Shown: piece by piece, positions 23,601-33,600 of the stretch | Layout: every line of letters begins with the position of its first letter | Position numbering within the stretch: position 1 is the first letter of the stretch | DNA from: Chiua virens | Taxonomy: Eukaryota; Basidiomycota; Agaricomycetes; Boletales; Boletaceae | NCBI GenBank assembly: GCA_019787685.1 | Contig: JAHNUO010000007.1 | Coordinates: 2,170,001 to 2,234,000, forward strand | Direction: 5' to 3' | DNA: 64,000 bases | The notes under the pieces: model-generated | The model's input: the letters and a program-made list of their open reading frames with translations, nothing else | Databases searched by the model: none | What the model was told of the DNA's origin: nothing | Made by a program: the position numbers and the translations under genes

Positions 23601-24200
23601 GGTGCTGTCCGGGTGAGTGCTGTTCGATTGGGAAGAAGCCCCTGCATGATCGGGCTCCGGAAAGGAGGTAAAGGTAAATGAGAACTCTGTGTTCGGTCTA
23701 GGAGACGTCTCGGACACAGAGAGGTACTGCGCTCGGAACACGTCGTCGTCGCCAGGGCTCGGAGGGGGGGAAACTCCGGATGTAGTGGCAGTCACGTAGG
23801 ACATGGCAGAGGAAGCAGAAGTGGGCACGTCTAGTGTCCAAGAGGTGTTAAAATCGAGGTCGAGGGTGAGACGATGGACCTGGGGTTTAGTCGGGGTGTC
23901 GAGCGTACCAAGGGTGAGCAAGTCGAAGTCGAAAGAAGCGGGGTGAAGATTCTGGGGGTGTGAGGACGAGAGAGCGGGGTAAGTGGGTCTGGGTTCAAAG
24001 GGTGATTCTGATCTAGGGTGGATGGTAGAGGGTCCCGGGGGTCTGGAAAGGAGTGGAATAGGGCTTAGAGCCGTGGCGCGCGGAAGGGGCACGGATGAGG
24101 AGGAGGAGGAGAAGGAGCGATTCGGACGAAGTGGGCAGCATGAAGAGGAATTGGAGGATGTTGTGGGGTTGTATGGTGATGTTGCGGGCGTGGTCGACAT
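20612..24200 (-). CDS. F-box / WD40 SCF substrate adaptor
   Basis: Substrate receptor of an SCF (Skp1-Cullin-RBX1) ubiquitin ligase, architecture like Met30/Cdc4/beta-TrCP. Exons: 21880-24200, 21399-21830, 21129-21348, 20752-21083 and 20612-20684; the total is a whole number of codons, about 1104 residues. The first 540 residues are Ser/Pro-rich and disordered. The F-box follows (TPLTRLPPELFLQVLSYLPL...TCKAWRSLALDN), then a linker and seven WD blades with GH and WD signatures (SGSRDRTIKVW, SGSSDCTVCVWD, RGHSGGVLDLR, SASGDGKMMLWN, SGSNDCTIKLW, VSTSYDKSVRVWE, STSHDQKIVVLD). A 63-nt segment at about 22562-22624 is open but has GT, a CTGAC branch site and AG ends, so it is very likely an in-frame intron just before the F-box. 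A CACGTGAC site lies 65 bases upstream of the start. Individual target substrates are unknown. Confidence 0.93.
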
Positions 24201-26830
24201 GCTGCACGACGTCCACGATGACGATCAGAATCTCGAAACAATCATCTTGTCCTCACCCACCTCGCACGTGACCAAAATCAGGGATACGTTGTTAACTATA
24301 CGAAACAAGATTCTACATGGTCCTCTAGTATATATACCGTCCAGTCCATACAACACGAGGTCCCTCTCTATGAAAACCGTATTGCTCCTGTGGTCGGATC
24401 GGTGAGCGTGAAGAGCGGCGCATGTGAAATGACCAGGGCAAATAGCGCCATCCTGCGAGAACAGACGTGGTCAGCATCATGTGAAGGCAAAAAACTCCGT
24501 CGCATAACTCGTCGGTAAACGGAAACAAGAAACACGCAGGGCGCAGATGGCAAAGCTGTGTCACCACACCCCCGACCAGTCAGGATCCGCACAGGAAGGC
24601 TCCCAAACATGTGTCCCACACCCGATGACGTGCATCCCAGAATGGGATTCCGCAACTTGGTATTAGTGCTCAAAAAAACTCAATAGGAAAAGCGCCCGTG
24701 CGGTTCGAGGACGTCATAATAACACAAGAAACGGTCGACTATGACGTGTAACGTGGACTTTGATTAGCGCACCGGTGGAACAAAAATCCACGGATAGTCT
24801 TAATGGAAATCCATGATCCGTGTGTGGAGTTACTATGCGGAGAACAATGTTAGGCACTCACATGAGGGTGGCCCATGGCGTACTTCCACCTTCCTTGGCG
24901 CGCAGTGGGTGCTGATTTATGACACCGTTAATGGCAAGAATGAGAACAGGCCATGTGAGATATCTATATAGCCATTTGCCCAAACGAACAGCGGACCGGT
25001 TATTTGAGACACGATGCATTGAGAGGTGGACGTTTGAACGTTTGAACAAGGGAGTGAACAAAGGCGTCCAGGAAGCCACGGTAATACACAAACGTACCTA
25101 TTTCTCGTCATCATCACCATCCCAGCGAAGAACATCCCCATTGAACCCATTGAATCTATAAAGCAACGAGAGTCAATTGAAAATCTGAGTCCTCAGGGCC
25201 TCAATGCCCGGTGAGATGAAAGGCGTTCATTAACTCACCGACAGATTCTGCTTTCCAAGACTTTGGAAGAGTCAGTCTCGTCTCCCGCGACGAGTCTCTT
25301 GGGTCACTGAAGGCGTTACCGCTCGACATGCTTGTGTCGTGTGTGTCGTGTCGCGACCCGCAAGGTTGTGGTGTTTGGACGGTGAGAACTTTGATCGACC
25401 CGTTGTGTCACTGACCCACAACTACCCGAACTTATTACACAATTGACTTCATCATCGTGCAACTGGCGCTCCGCTGGAATCCCTTCAGTAAGCTTCAAAA
25501 CCGGTGAGGCCATCATTGTCCTTCTGCGGAACTGTTTTTTTTTTTTTTCCATTTCGCGTGTAGCACTTCAGGCAGAGTGACCAACGTTATCCTCGCCCCT
25601 CTTTGCAGAACACCTGTCAAATTGTGTCATCGGTCTCCACTGTCACTCAGGCACATGAGGTTCCTTCCCTCGAGAGCCCGGATTCCTTTCCCCGCCGGTA
25701 GGCACGTTTGTAACTGACCCTCGAGTGCGTGTATAGTGTGACTAACGGCGACGGATACAATCCGAGAGCAAACGGTTCTGCTCTCAGATTTTATCCGTTC
25801 GAGTTGATACCTTGCCTGCAATAGATCAGCCAAGAAGCACTTGATTTTCCTGGGGTCAGTCAGAATCCGTTTGCTCGTAAAATCGATTTCAATCTACAAG
25901 CATCAATTCAGTTTCAGCCCTATACAAAATTTGCAAAGTTCGGCAGCCTGGCGTGTGTTTGAAAGCAGTTCCTATCAAACGGAATCACACGCCATTGAAT
26001 TACTCGAGGTTCGTATTTGTCGAGCTGGTTCCCCCGATTTATATTGTCCTACATGAGATCACTGCTCACCTTGTCGTGAGCGTTACCAGCCATCCTGTAC
26101 GAGTGGTGCACACTGCACAAAAGGATTTTCCAACAGCCACAAATCGATGACTTCCCCACAGCCCAACACGCCTCCTCCATACGTGCAGAACCCAACTACG
26201 ATATGGACTGCGTGTAAACAAGGCGAATGCCATGCAGCAAACGGAATACTTGTCCACAGCGAAGACACCTGTTCATCGACGTCGTCCCACCTCTTGGTAC
26301 TCAAAGGCCTGTTGACTTCTGCACGTAGTCGTGTCCAGTTGCGCACTTTGTACTTCATTCTCGTGGCTAACATTATATTCAGAATCACAGCAGTGTGGCA
26401 TCTGACCGGACATTGCCTTTTTGCAGTGGGCATCGTTTACGTTCGTTACGACCACTGTTTGGTACTGTTCGATTCAACTTCTTCCTATTGCCGAAGATTG
26501 CTAGGGCTGACGGAGCACAGACTTGACCGCCCGTGATACGCGAACTGCTGTCAAGTGACCCAATGGTCGCCCACATTGCTCTAGGGACGACCCTATGACA
26601 AAATGCTCTTGGAAGAACATCCTGTCATCGATGCCCCTTGGCATACCATGTCCGTCGAGTAGTCTCATGTTATGGTGAACCCTTTTTGCAAGGTTTAATA
26701 CTGAACGATGTCAATCTCCTTTGAAGCACGATGCAACTCTTTACCTGCTGTCTGATCCCTTCCCGCGGGCGCAGCTGTGCGAGCAGCATCGTGCAGCATG
26801 CAGCTGATAGAAATAACCAATAATTTATTT
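24201..26830. other. Long intergenic region with a CACGTGAC site near its left end
   Basis: About 2.6 kb between the F-box gene start and the decayed S9 peptidase. CACGTGAC is at 24265-24272. A T15 run lies near 25537-25551. Short overlapping frames on both strands show no splice-linked continuation or known fold. It could contain decayed sequence from the neighbouring duplication, but I could not align any of it by eye. Confidence 0.35.
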
Positions 26831-29215
26831 GATTTATTCTACAAATAAGCGATCGACTTGACCAGCGCTCGTTGCTCGTCCAAATCATGTTTAAATAACG
26901 CTCAAGTAGAAGATTTAATTGCCTATGATAATAAGAACCCCTGTTAAACGCTCGACGACGACAGCACACGTGTATTCGATCACGCACTTCTGCTTGTACC
27001 CTAGACCGAAGCAAATCTATATCAGTGCGAATAACACGAGGTGAGTCAAAGTCAAAGTTTACCGTGTCCTTCGCCTCACAGATCACCATCTGTGCCCGTT
27101 CACCTGGTCGACCTTGTACGATCCTGTACATGGCCACGGTCTCATGCACGGTCACCCGCGTGTCGTTTTCGCAGTGCATGATGAACAGAGGTACGCTGGT
27201 CTTCTCAACATTGTTTAGGGATGAGATGTGTTCCAGGAAAGTTCGAATAACAGGGTCTGATTCGTCCCCGTATTGGAGACGTCTCATGGTGTGACGGACG
27301 GGTGCTGTATTCTCGCGGAATGTGACGAATTTTCCAATACCAAAATTGGCTATGGCACATCTAAGCTTGGAGGAATAATGTGCGAGCGTCGCCTTGGGTA
27401 GCCGGGTTAGACTTTGGGAACACATGCGAGATCACGAAGGATGAAACCCACAGAGACCATGTACCCGCCATCTGAACGTGGTGATGTTTAGCAGTTTCGA
27501 CACGGAAGAGAACGAATAGTTACATGAACCACCCATGACTGCAATGCGAGGTGAATCCAGTTCTTCAGACAATTCAGATCCGATGAACTCGATCAATGCG
27601 TTGATATCTCTGCCATTCATTTCGTCAGGAGACAATGGAGAGAAGCCAACAACAGCACTTACTTGACTGCATCCTCCCATTCTCAACGTCATCCGCTGAC
27701 ACGTATTTTCTATCATACCCCGAGCTGCCTCGCATGTTCGGATACAACATGGCAATGCCCAACTCGTTGAGATATCCATGCGGTACTCAGTCTCGCCGTC
27801 AGTCGAAAGTTAAGGGAGGCAAGCGTTTACATATGGCCACACGTCCTTTTCTGCACCATAATCTGCCCCGTACTAGGGCCAGGATGAATACTGATAACCA
27901 CGGGAACTTTGCTCTGCCCCCCATTTGGATGATAATAGAATGCGGGGATCTCCAAACCATCAAAGCTCCTGAACCTGATTAGCTTTGGCGCGACAGGCTT
28001 GACCTCACGTACTTCAGCTTGAACGAAAGATGCCATCTCGACGTCAACATATGCATGACCATCTGGCGTATACTGAAGTGCCTGTAGGTTCAGAGCGGTC
28101 TTCCGGTTGGATGAACGGTATCGATAAGTGGAAAGATGCAGTGCGAGTTGGTGAGGATATCCATCTCGCCCATTGTGCGAATACGTGATCCATCCACCCT
28201 CCCAAGCAAGCTTAACTTCGACCACTGTATGTTTATTGGGGCCACTGAGAGGTATAGCATACAGGGTACTCCAGGCGTCCACATTTGCGATGAAGCAGAT
28301 GCAAACGTTAGTAACTTGCAGTTGTGCCATCTCCTAGGCAATGGGCCTCAAAACGGGGACGGATACATCGAGATTGGGAAGTCGTGACTGTGCGTGACGG
28401 TGTGCTGATATACGACACCACGGCATCAAAATCACCGTAGGCATTCGTGATGATGTATACGACATCGGGACTGGCAGGATCGAGTGAAATGCGGATATAC
28501 TCCGACCAGTACCGAAGTTGAAATATGTGAGATGCTCTAGCTCTGTGTTGGACGGGTCGGCCGAGATCCTGCAAATTTGGGACACCTGGGCATCTTGTGG
28601 ACGATGAAAAGGGAAGTGCCACCAGGAACTTCTTCTTCGTAGCAGTCTTCACCGTGCGCTCGAAAGAGCGGAACCCTAGCAATCGTGAAGTTTATGCGAA
28701 ATCCGACGGAATCCGATTCACCCCGTGACACGCACCTCGATTAGCGTCTTCGTATTTTTCATCATGATACCAGTGAAACTTTCCTGAGGATATCCGGAAC
28801 ATTGATCAGAGCGGTCATGCCCGCGGCCAGTGGGGAAGCGCAGGTGTAGTATCACACTGGGTCCCGCCGACTCGTATATAGCTGAAGATAGAGGCTGTCC
28901 ATACGGTCTGATTGTAAGTAGATGGTCCATAGAAGAGATAAGATCAGAAGACCGACGTAAACCTGAAGCCTGATTGGAACGATATCGATGACCCCACGGT
29001 CCGAGCGTAGGCTGATACGCCGGAAAACACGATGTTCAAGCATGTATCAACTGCTAGTGATCCATATCAACGACCTAGGGTAACGTGCATATAACGCGAG
29101 GAGTGCACACAAACCGCACCTTGTTTGTCGACTCCCTCCATCGCACTAGGCTGTCAGCGGTGCATCCCTCAGTTGTTGAGCATGTCGACGACGAACTTGA
29201 ATGGTGCGTTCTACT
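26830..29215. repeat. Left copy of a duplicated block (S9 gene plus WD40-gene 5' end)
   Basis: Base-level similarity to 33585-36730 runs from just beyond the S9 3' end, through the whole S9 gene, its 5' leader and the first bases of the divergent WD40 gene. The left copy has at least two internal deletions relative to the right copy, so it is shorter. The boundaries were estimated by eye. Confidence 0.7.
26925..28824 (-). pseudogene. Decayed S9 prolyl-oligopeptidase-family gene (duplicate of the copy at 33689-36326)
   Basis: Clearly homologous to the intact copy over most of its length but broken in many ways. Near the start about 55 nt are missing after the ATG, and the frame hits a stop. 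After the segment ending TYFNFGTGRS-like (about 28500) the sequence jumps directly to DPASPDVVYIITNAYGDFDA, a loss of several hundred bases from the beta-propeller half. The oxyanion motif reads HPGP instead of HGGP. The Asp-loop motif HGENDTRV has become HCENDTRV. The catalytic His region EGEGHGEF has become EAKDTVNF, so the His is gone. The natural stop is lost too. The splice sites around GGS/YGGY are kept. I infer a non-functional relic. Confidence 0.85.
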
Positions 29216-30274
29216 CAAAAAATAGATGGTTTCGTAGGAAGTTGACTTTGGCCAAGAGCGAGCCGCCGCCGCACTGACCGAAATCAATGCTGGTAGCCAA
29301 CCCATACGGGCGTTGGCGTTCACCACTAATGGAGAGTATCTCGTGAGCGGAGACAAGGAGGGCGTCCGAGTATGGAGGATGTCGGACAATCAGCAGCTGG
29401 GCGCGACTCTTAAAGCAAGGGATGTCCGGTGTGTCGCAGTCTCGAGTGACAGAAGGTGCATTGCAGCGGGGAAGAGCTGGGGTGAGATCACGGTCTGGGA
29501 CCCGCATACACCCAAGGAGGTCTTCACGCAAAACGAGGATGGACATACCGTCACGGGCGTCGATTTCTCGCCCGACTCGACCCGGCTGGTCAGTGCATCG
29601 GGTAGTCGCGCTGTCTCTGTCTGGGATGTCACGACTGGCGAGAGGGTCGTTGGACCGCTCCATCACACTTACTGGGTCGTAGCGGCGAAGTTCTCTCCCC
29701 GAGGCGACAAGATCGCAACCGCCACTTACCTTCGTGACCTGATCCGAATCTACGATGTCAATGGCCACAAGCTCTTCGAGTTCTCAGGAAAGGTGACGCC
29801 ATACTACAACACTGGCCTCCTCTGGTCGAACCGTGACGAGTCCATCTTCATCCTGTCCAACAACGTCGTCCAGCAGATCGATGTATCCTCTACTCAGACT
29901 AAAGTAGTCTCGCAGTGGTCGATTACGGAGAGCAACTTCCCATCCATTGTCTCACCAAAGTTTGGTGACTTTATCGCATTCTCTTCGAGTTGCACCGTCA
30001 CGCGTTGCGACATGTCGACAAGCAACCAGCTTCCCTCTCATTCAGCTCTCTCAGGACGCACACTGCATCGCAATCTCATCAGACGGCCGGGTTCTCGCGG
30101 CAGGGCGGTGGGGATGGGAAGATCGTCATCAAAGCCCTACAACCCGTAGCGCGGCGGAGCACCGTAGATTTGGGTCAAGGAATATCCCAGGCTGAACTGA
30201 TTCAGAATGAGAAATCAAAACAAAAGTCATTGCGGAGTCGTCACGGGCAAAGTAACTTACTATCAGGAGTTTGA
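29182..30274 (+). CDS. Short WD40 protein resembling NLR-type WD40 sensor arrays
   Basis: The chain starts MSTTNLNGAFYSKNRWFRRK and leads into WD blades: LAFTTNGEYLVSGDKEGVRV, VAVSSDRRCIAAG, VDFSPDSTRLVSASGSRAVS, AAKFSPRGDKIATATYLRDL, then a YYNTGLLW blade and IAISSDGRVLAAG. Sequence style (FSPDSTRLVSAS, YNTGLLW) is that of the WD40 arrays fused to NACHT domains in Agaricomycete NLR-like proteins, but no NACHT domain is present here. Three 1-nt shifts are needed to keep one frame: in the CCGCCGCC run at about 29262-29270, in CCC at 30033-30035 and in GGG at 30103-30105. With the last two corrected the end reads DGKIVIKALQPVARR and stops at 30274. It is either a stand-alone WD40 protein or the remains of a larger NLR gene. 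Confidence 0.65.
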
Positions 30275-30341
30275 CCGGTTATAGATACTTAGTAGTAGAT
30301 TTGTGACCCTTTCATTGTACATTTTTACTTTTCACATTGCA

Positions 30342-31281
30342 ATGTCTGATGATGTTGTACACTTGCAGACATCCTTGCCATCCCCACGCACCAAGCCCGC
30401 CCCGAACTCCTCCAAGATCCCACTCGTCTTTTCTTACACACCCAGCGACGATGGCACAGACGAGAATCTGCTCATCCTTCTCCACGGCCTCGGTCAGCAC
30501 TCCACCGTCTGAACTTCCCAGTATACTGAACACACACAGGAGATAGCCATACACCCTTTGCAAAGCTCGGTCGATCCCTCCATCTTCCGCAAACCGCTAC
30601 TCTGGCACTACGTGCCCCGGAGCAGTAAACCTCCACCCCTTCCGCACTCCACCCAGCGACGCTAAATCCACCATCCATAGAATCCCGTATCTGTACGAAC
30701 AAGCCTTCCAATGGTACACCTCCTTTGACCCCCTCGGTGACCTCATCTCACGGCCCAACCCATCTTCGGCCATCGAGGTCATGACCAACGTGCTCGACCA
30801 TCTTGTCGGGGCGTGCACGTGGTCCCCGAACCGGATTCATCTGTTTGGATTTGGACAGGGTGGCAGCGTTGCTGCAGAATCTGCGCTCGCGTGGTGGAAG
30901 CCAACGCTTTCCGGGACAAAGGCACTCGTGTCCAACTCGGAACAGACATCTGCGCCGCTGTCTCGTCAACTGGGCTCTGTGGTCTCTATATCGGGCCCTC
31001 TGTTGTCCTATCCGACGCTCACTACGCCATGTCCTACGCCCCTGGTACTATTCTGGCGGAGCTCCGTCACCAAGGACGTCTCCACCGCCTTTTCCAAGGG
31101 GTTTTCGCATGTAAAACAGGTCGCCAAACCTGGGACTCAAGGTGAGGAGAGTATGCTGCGATCTCGGGATGAATGGGAACCCATCATGGAGTTTTGGAGC
31201 CAAGTTCTGGGGAGGAGGATTGGGGAAGGGGCTATACGAGGTCATGACCGGCGTGGCTTGAGTCACAAAATGTTTAACTAA
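30342..31281 (+). CDS. Alpha/beta-hydrolase-fold protein lacking the usual nucleophile
   Basis: Three exons (30342-30492, 30540-30624, 30681-31281) give 278 residues with no frameshift. The fold resembles the phospholipase/carboxylesterase (acyl-protein thioesterase) group: LLILLHGLGDSHTPFAKLGR at the first strand and oxyanion loop, LALRAPEQIPYL, WYTSFDPLGD, then the nucleophile elbow. The elbow reads HLFGFGQGGSVAAE, where active relatives have GFSQGG, so the catalytic Ser position is Gly. The C-terminal strand SHVKQV precedes a short polar tail. I infer either a pseudoenzyme or a divergent catalytic set. The two introns have ordinary GT-AG ends. Confidence 0.8.
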
Positions 31282-31762
31282 TAACCACCCAGACTGTGAT
31301 ACAGCAGGGTGTCTAGGTCGTTCATCTGCGTAGGTTAGCGCGTACTAGCAAGACCCTGATATCGATCGGTACTTGGCGCACATCTATGTCCGTCAGCAAT
31401 CTCGTAATATGGGCTCATGATGGCATGCTCGGATTCCTCCGAACATTTCGTTTCCTCATGCATAGACTAAGTTCTAGTGGAGTCCTCGTGATGTCGGTTG
31501 TTGACCCTGCAGGATTCAAATATTCAACCACTGGCACCATCCTCTGCATCTTAATCCGTTCCGTTTGAGGACTAAGCCACGAGGGGTGCGTTTCACCAGT
31601 GACTACCCTGCAGCCGCCTTGATGGAATATCCGGGACAATAATTATGAACCTCGATTGCCTACCACTTAAAGGTATTGCCCTTTCTCTTCCACTGCATCT
31701 TCCCCTCCTCCTTCCCTTGCTTCTTATCAGGCTCACGTCACCTGACGAGTGCACGCCGAATC
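31282..31762. other. Intergenic region between hydrolase and membrane protein genes
   Basis: About 480 bases on the plus strand between a stop and a start. The last 100 bases are C/T-rich (around 31675-31735), consistent with a fungal promoter. Nothing else is seen. Confidence 0.4.
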
Positions 31763-33143
31763 ATGAGTAGCTATGGAATTCCTATAGACAAGGCAGAACT
31801 CTTGTCGACAGTACTAGAAGCGCTCTTGTATGGTGAGACCTTTGGTGAATAAATGATGCGGAAAATATATTGATCTTTGGGAATAGGTTTTTCTCTGTTG
31901 ATGTTTGGAGGGACGATCTGGGTACTATTCTATCAGCGGTCCACTCATCAAGTGAACCGTAAAATGGTTACGGTAGCCTGTTCTTTGCTGTTGTTTAGTA
32001 CGGTGGTGTGTATCTTGTTCCTTTTTTGACTCGGCGGCAGTGTCACCGAGATTGATTGATTCGTTGGTATACAGCACTTCATGATCGATATTATCAGGAT
32101 CGTACAGGGTCTGATCTTGTATCGCGACACCCCAACCGGACCTACCGGATATTTCGCAGACGTGTCTCAATGGACATTCATAGCCAAGAACTACATTTAT
32201 ACCGTCCAGACGCTGATTGGCGATGGCGTGATGGTATGGTTTCTTTGATTCAGATGACCGACGTCTGATGAACATATAATTAGCTGTACCGCTGTTATGC
32301 AGTATGGCAGTCCAAGTTGATCATGATTTTGCCTGGCTTGCTTTGGTGTGCTGTTGCTGGTACGTTTGAATTTTAGGTGGGAAGCAACCTAACGTCAGCC
32401 ACCAAGTAACTGGAACTGGGGCTCCTTATACCGCATCGCACGCAAATCAAAGCGAGGTTTTTGGTGGGAGTCTATCGCAATGGATCACGGGATTTTATGC
32501 ATCTACCTTCTCGACTAACCTCGTGGCAACCAGTACGTCCTCACGTCGCGGTGAATGTTGGACAGTGTTTCTGAATATTTCTTTCTGACAGTTTTGTTGG
32601 CTTATCGGATCTGGTATGTCGACCGGAGGGCGGCGAAGCTGCATGGTCACCACAAGTCACAATTGCGCCCAATTTTACATGTGATTATCGATGCTGGCGC
32701 CATTTACTCCTTCACCCTCATGACAGCATTGATGTGCTTTGTAAATCAATCCAACGGCCAATATGTGGTTCTGGACATGGTCAGCCAGCATTATGCTAGA
32801 GTTGGAAGTAGTTTCACTGACAAATTGGCGTTACTTCCAGGTCACGCCCATCATCTCCATCACGTTTTACATGGTCATAATTCGTGTCGGGTTGGCCAAT
32901 CTGGCGAACCAACAAACGAATAGATTCTCTGGATTCTCACTACCAATGGCTTGGGCATCCCCTTATCAAAGTTCCAGCACGGAAGGGTCGAGAAAAATGC
33001 AAGTTCAAATCACGACATCGACCGAGAACAAAGTGGACGGTGGACGTCAATCCGAGTCAAGGAGTCCGATGAGTGCAGGTCTGGGTAGCGAGAACCATCG
33101 GATGTTGTTCAGGATTGACGACACCGTCGAAGAAGTGGTATGA
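31763..33143 (+). CDS. Seven-helix membrane protein of basidiomycete type
   Basis: Seven exons (31763-31832, 31887-32005, 32075-32233, 32284-32359, 32407-32532, 32592-32779, 32841-33143) add up to 346 codons plus stop with no frameshift. Hydrophobic helices are visible in order: FSLLMFGGTIWVLFY; VACSLLLFSTV; the FIAKNYIYTVQTLIGDGVM region; LIMILPGLLWCAVAV; the FYASTFSTNLVATILLAYRI region; VIIDAGAIYSFTLMTALMCF; VTPIISITFYMVIIRVGLAN. The C-terminal 90 residues are polar and Ser-rich, likely cytosolic. This layout is common among uncharacterised seven-helix families in mushroom-forming fungi. A role in sensing is only a guess. A broken copy of its first two exons follows at about 33409-33600. 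Confidence 0.8.
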
Positions 33144-33408
33144 GCTTTATCTGCCAATAATGTGGGCTTGTTCGCAAGTAGATTGATACTTTCACTGGAT
33201 TGCGACTATATACTTTGTTCTGTTGCAAGCTCTCGTTGTTTTGTCGGCCCGTTGTAGTAACATATATTCCAGTTTAATGGTTTCCGAGTCGCCTGTTCTT
33301 CCAGCGTAGACGTTCCTTGCGCTGCGTCCTCCCTCCCTCCTTACGCTGCTCCTTCATAGACATATCCTGGTTAGTGCACGATGAGTTGTGAATAATTATG
33401 GAATTAAT

Positions 33409-33600
33409 TCCTCTAGACAAGAACTCATGCCAACGGTACCAAATGCATTCTTGTATGGGGAGAGTAAGCCCTTCGGTAGACGAAAGCGTGCTGATATCCA
33501 GGAATAGGTTTTCACTTTTGATGTCTGGAGGGACGATCTGGTACCATTGTATCACCGATCCACTCGTAGCCGAGAGGCATAATCCATAAAATACTTGATC
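33409..33600 (+). pseudogene. Remnant of the first two exons of the seven-helix membrane gene
   Basis: The bases parallel the start of the membrane gene. An IPLDK segment matches IPIDK of exon 1, and then an intron-like gap ends in GAATAG. After it, FSLLMSGGTIW matches FSLLMFGGTIW of exon 2. After that the frame degenerates (YHCITDPLVAERH against VLFYQRSTHQVN). The start is destroyed by a TGA, and no later exons follow before the S9 gene. It is best read as the duplicated, truncated edge of the block. Confidence 0.7.

Noticed and set aside
25537..25551. Poly-T run as the tail of a retroposed element
   Set aside because: No target-site duplication or element-like sequence is visible beside it; simple homopolymer.
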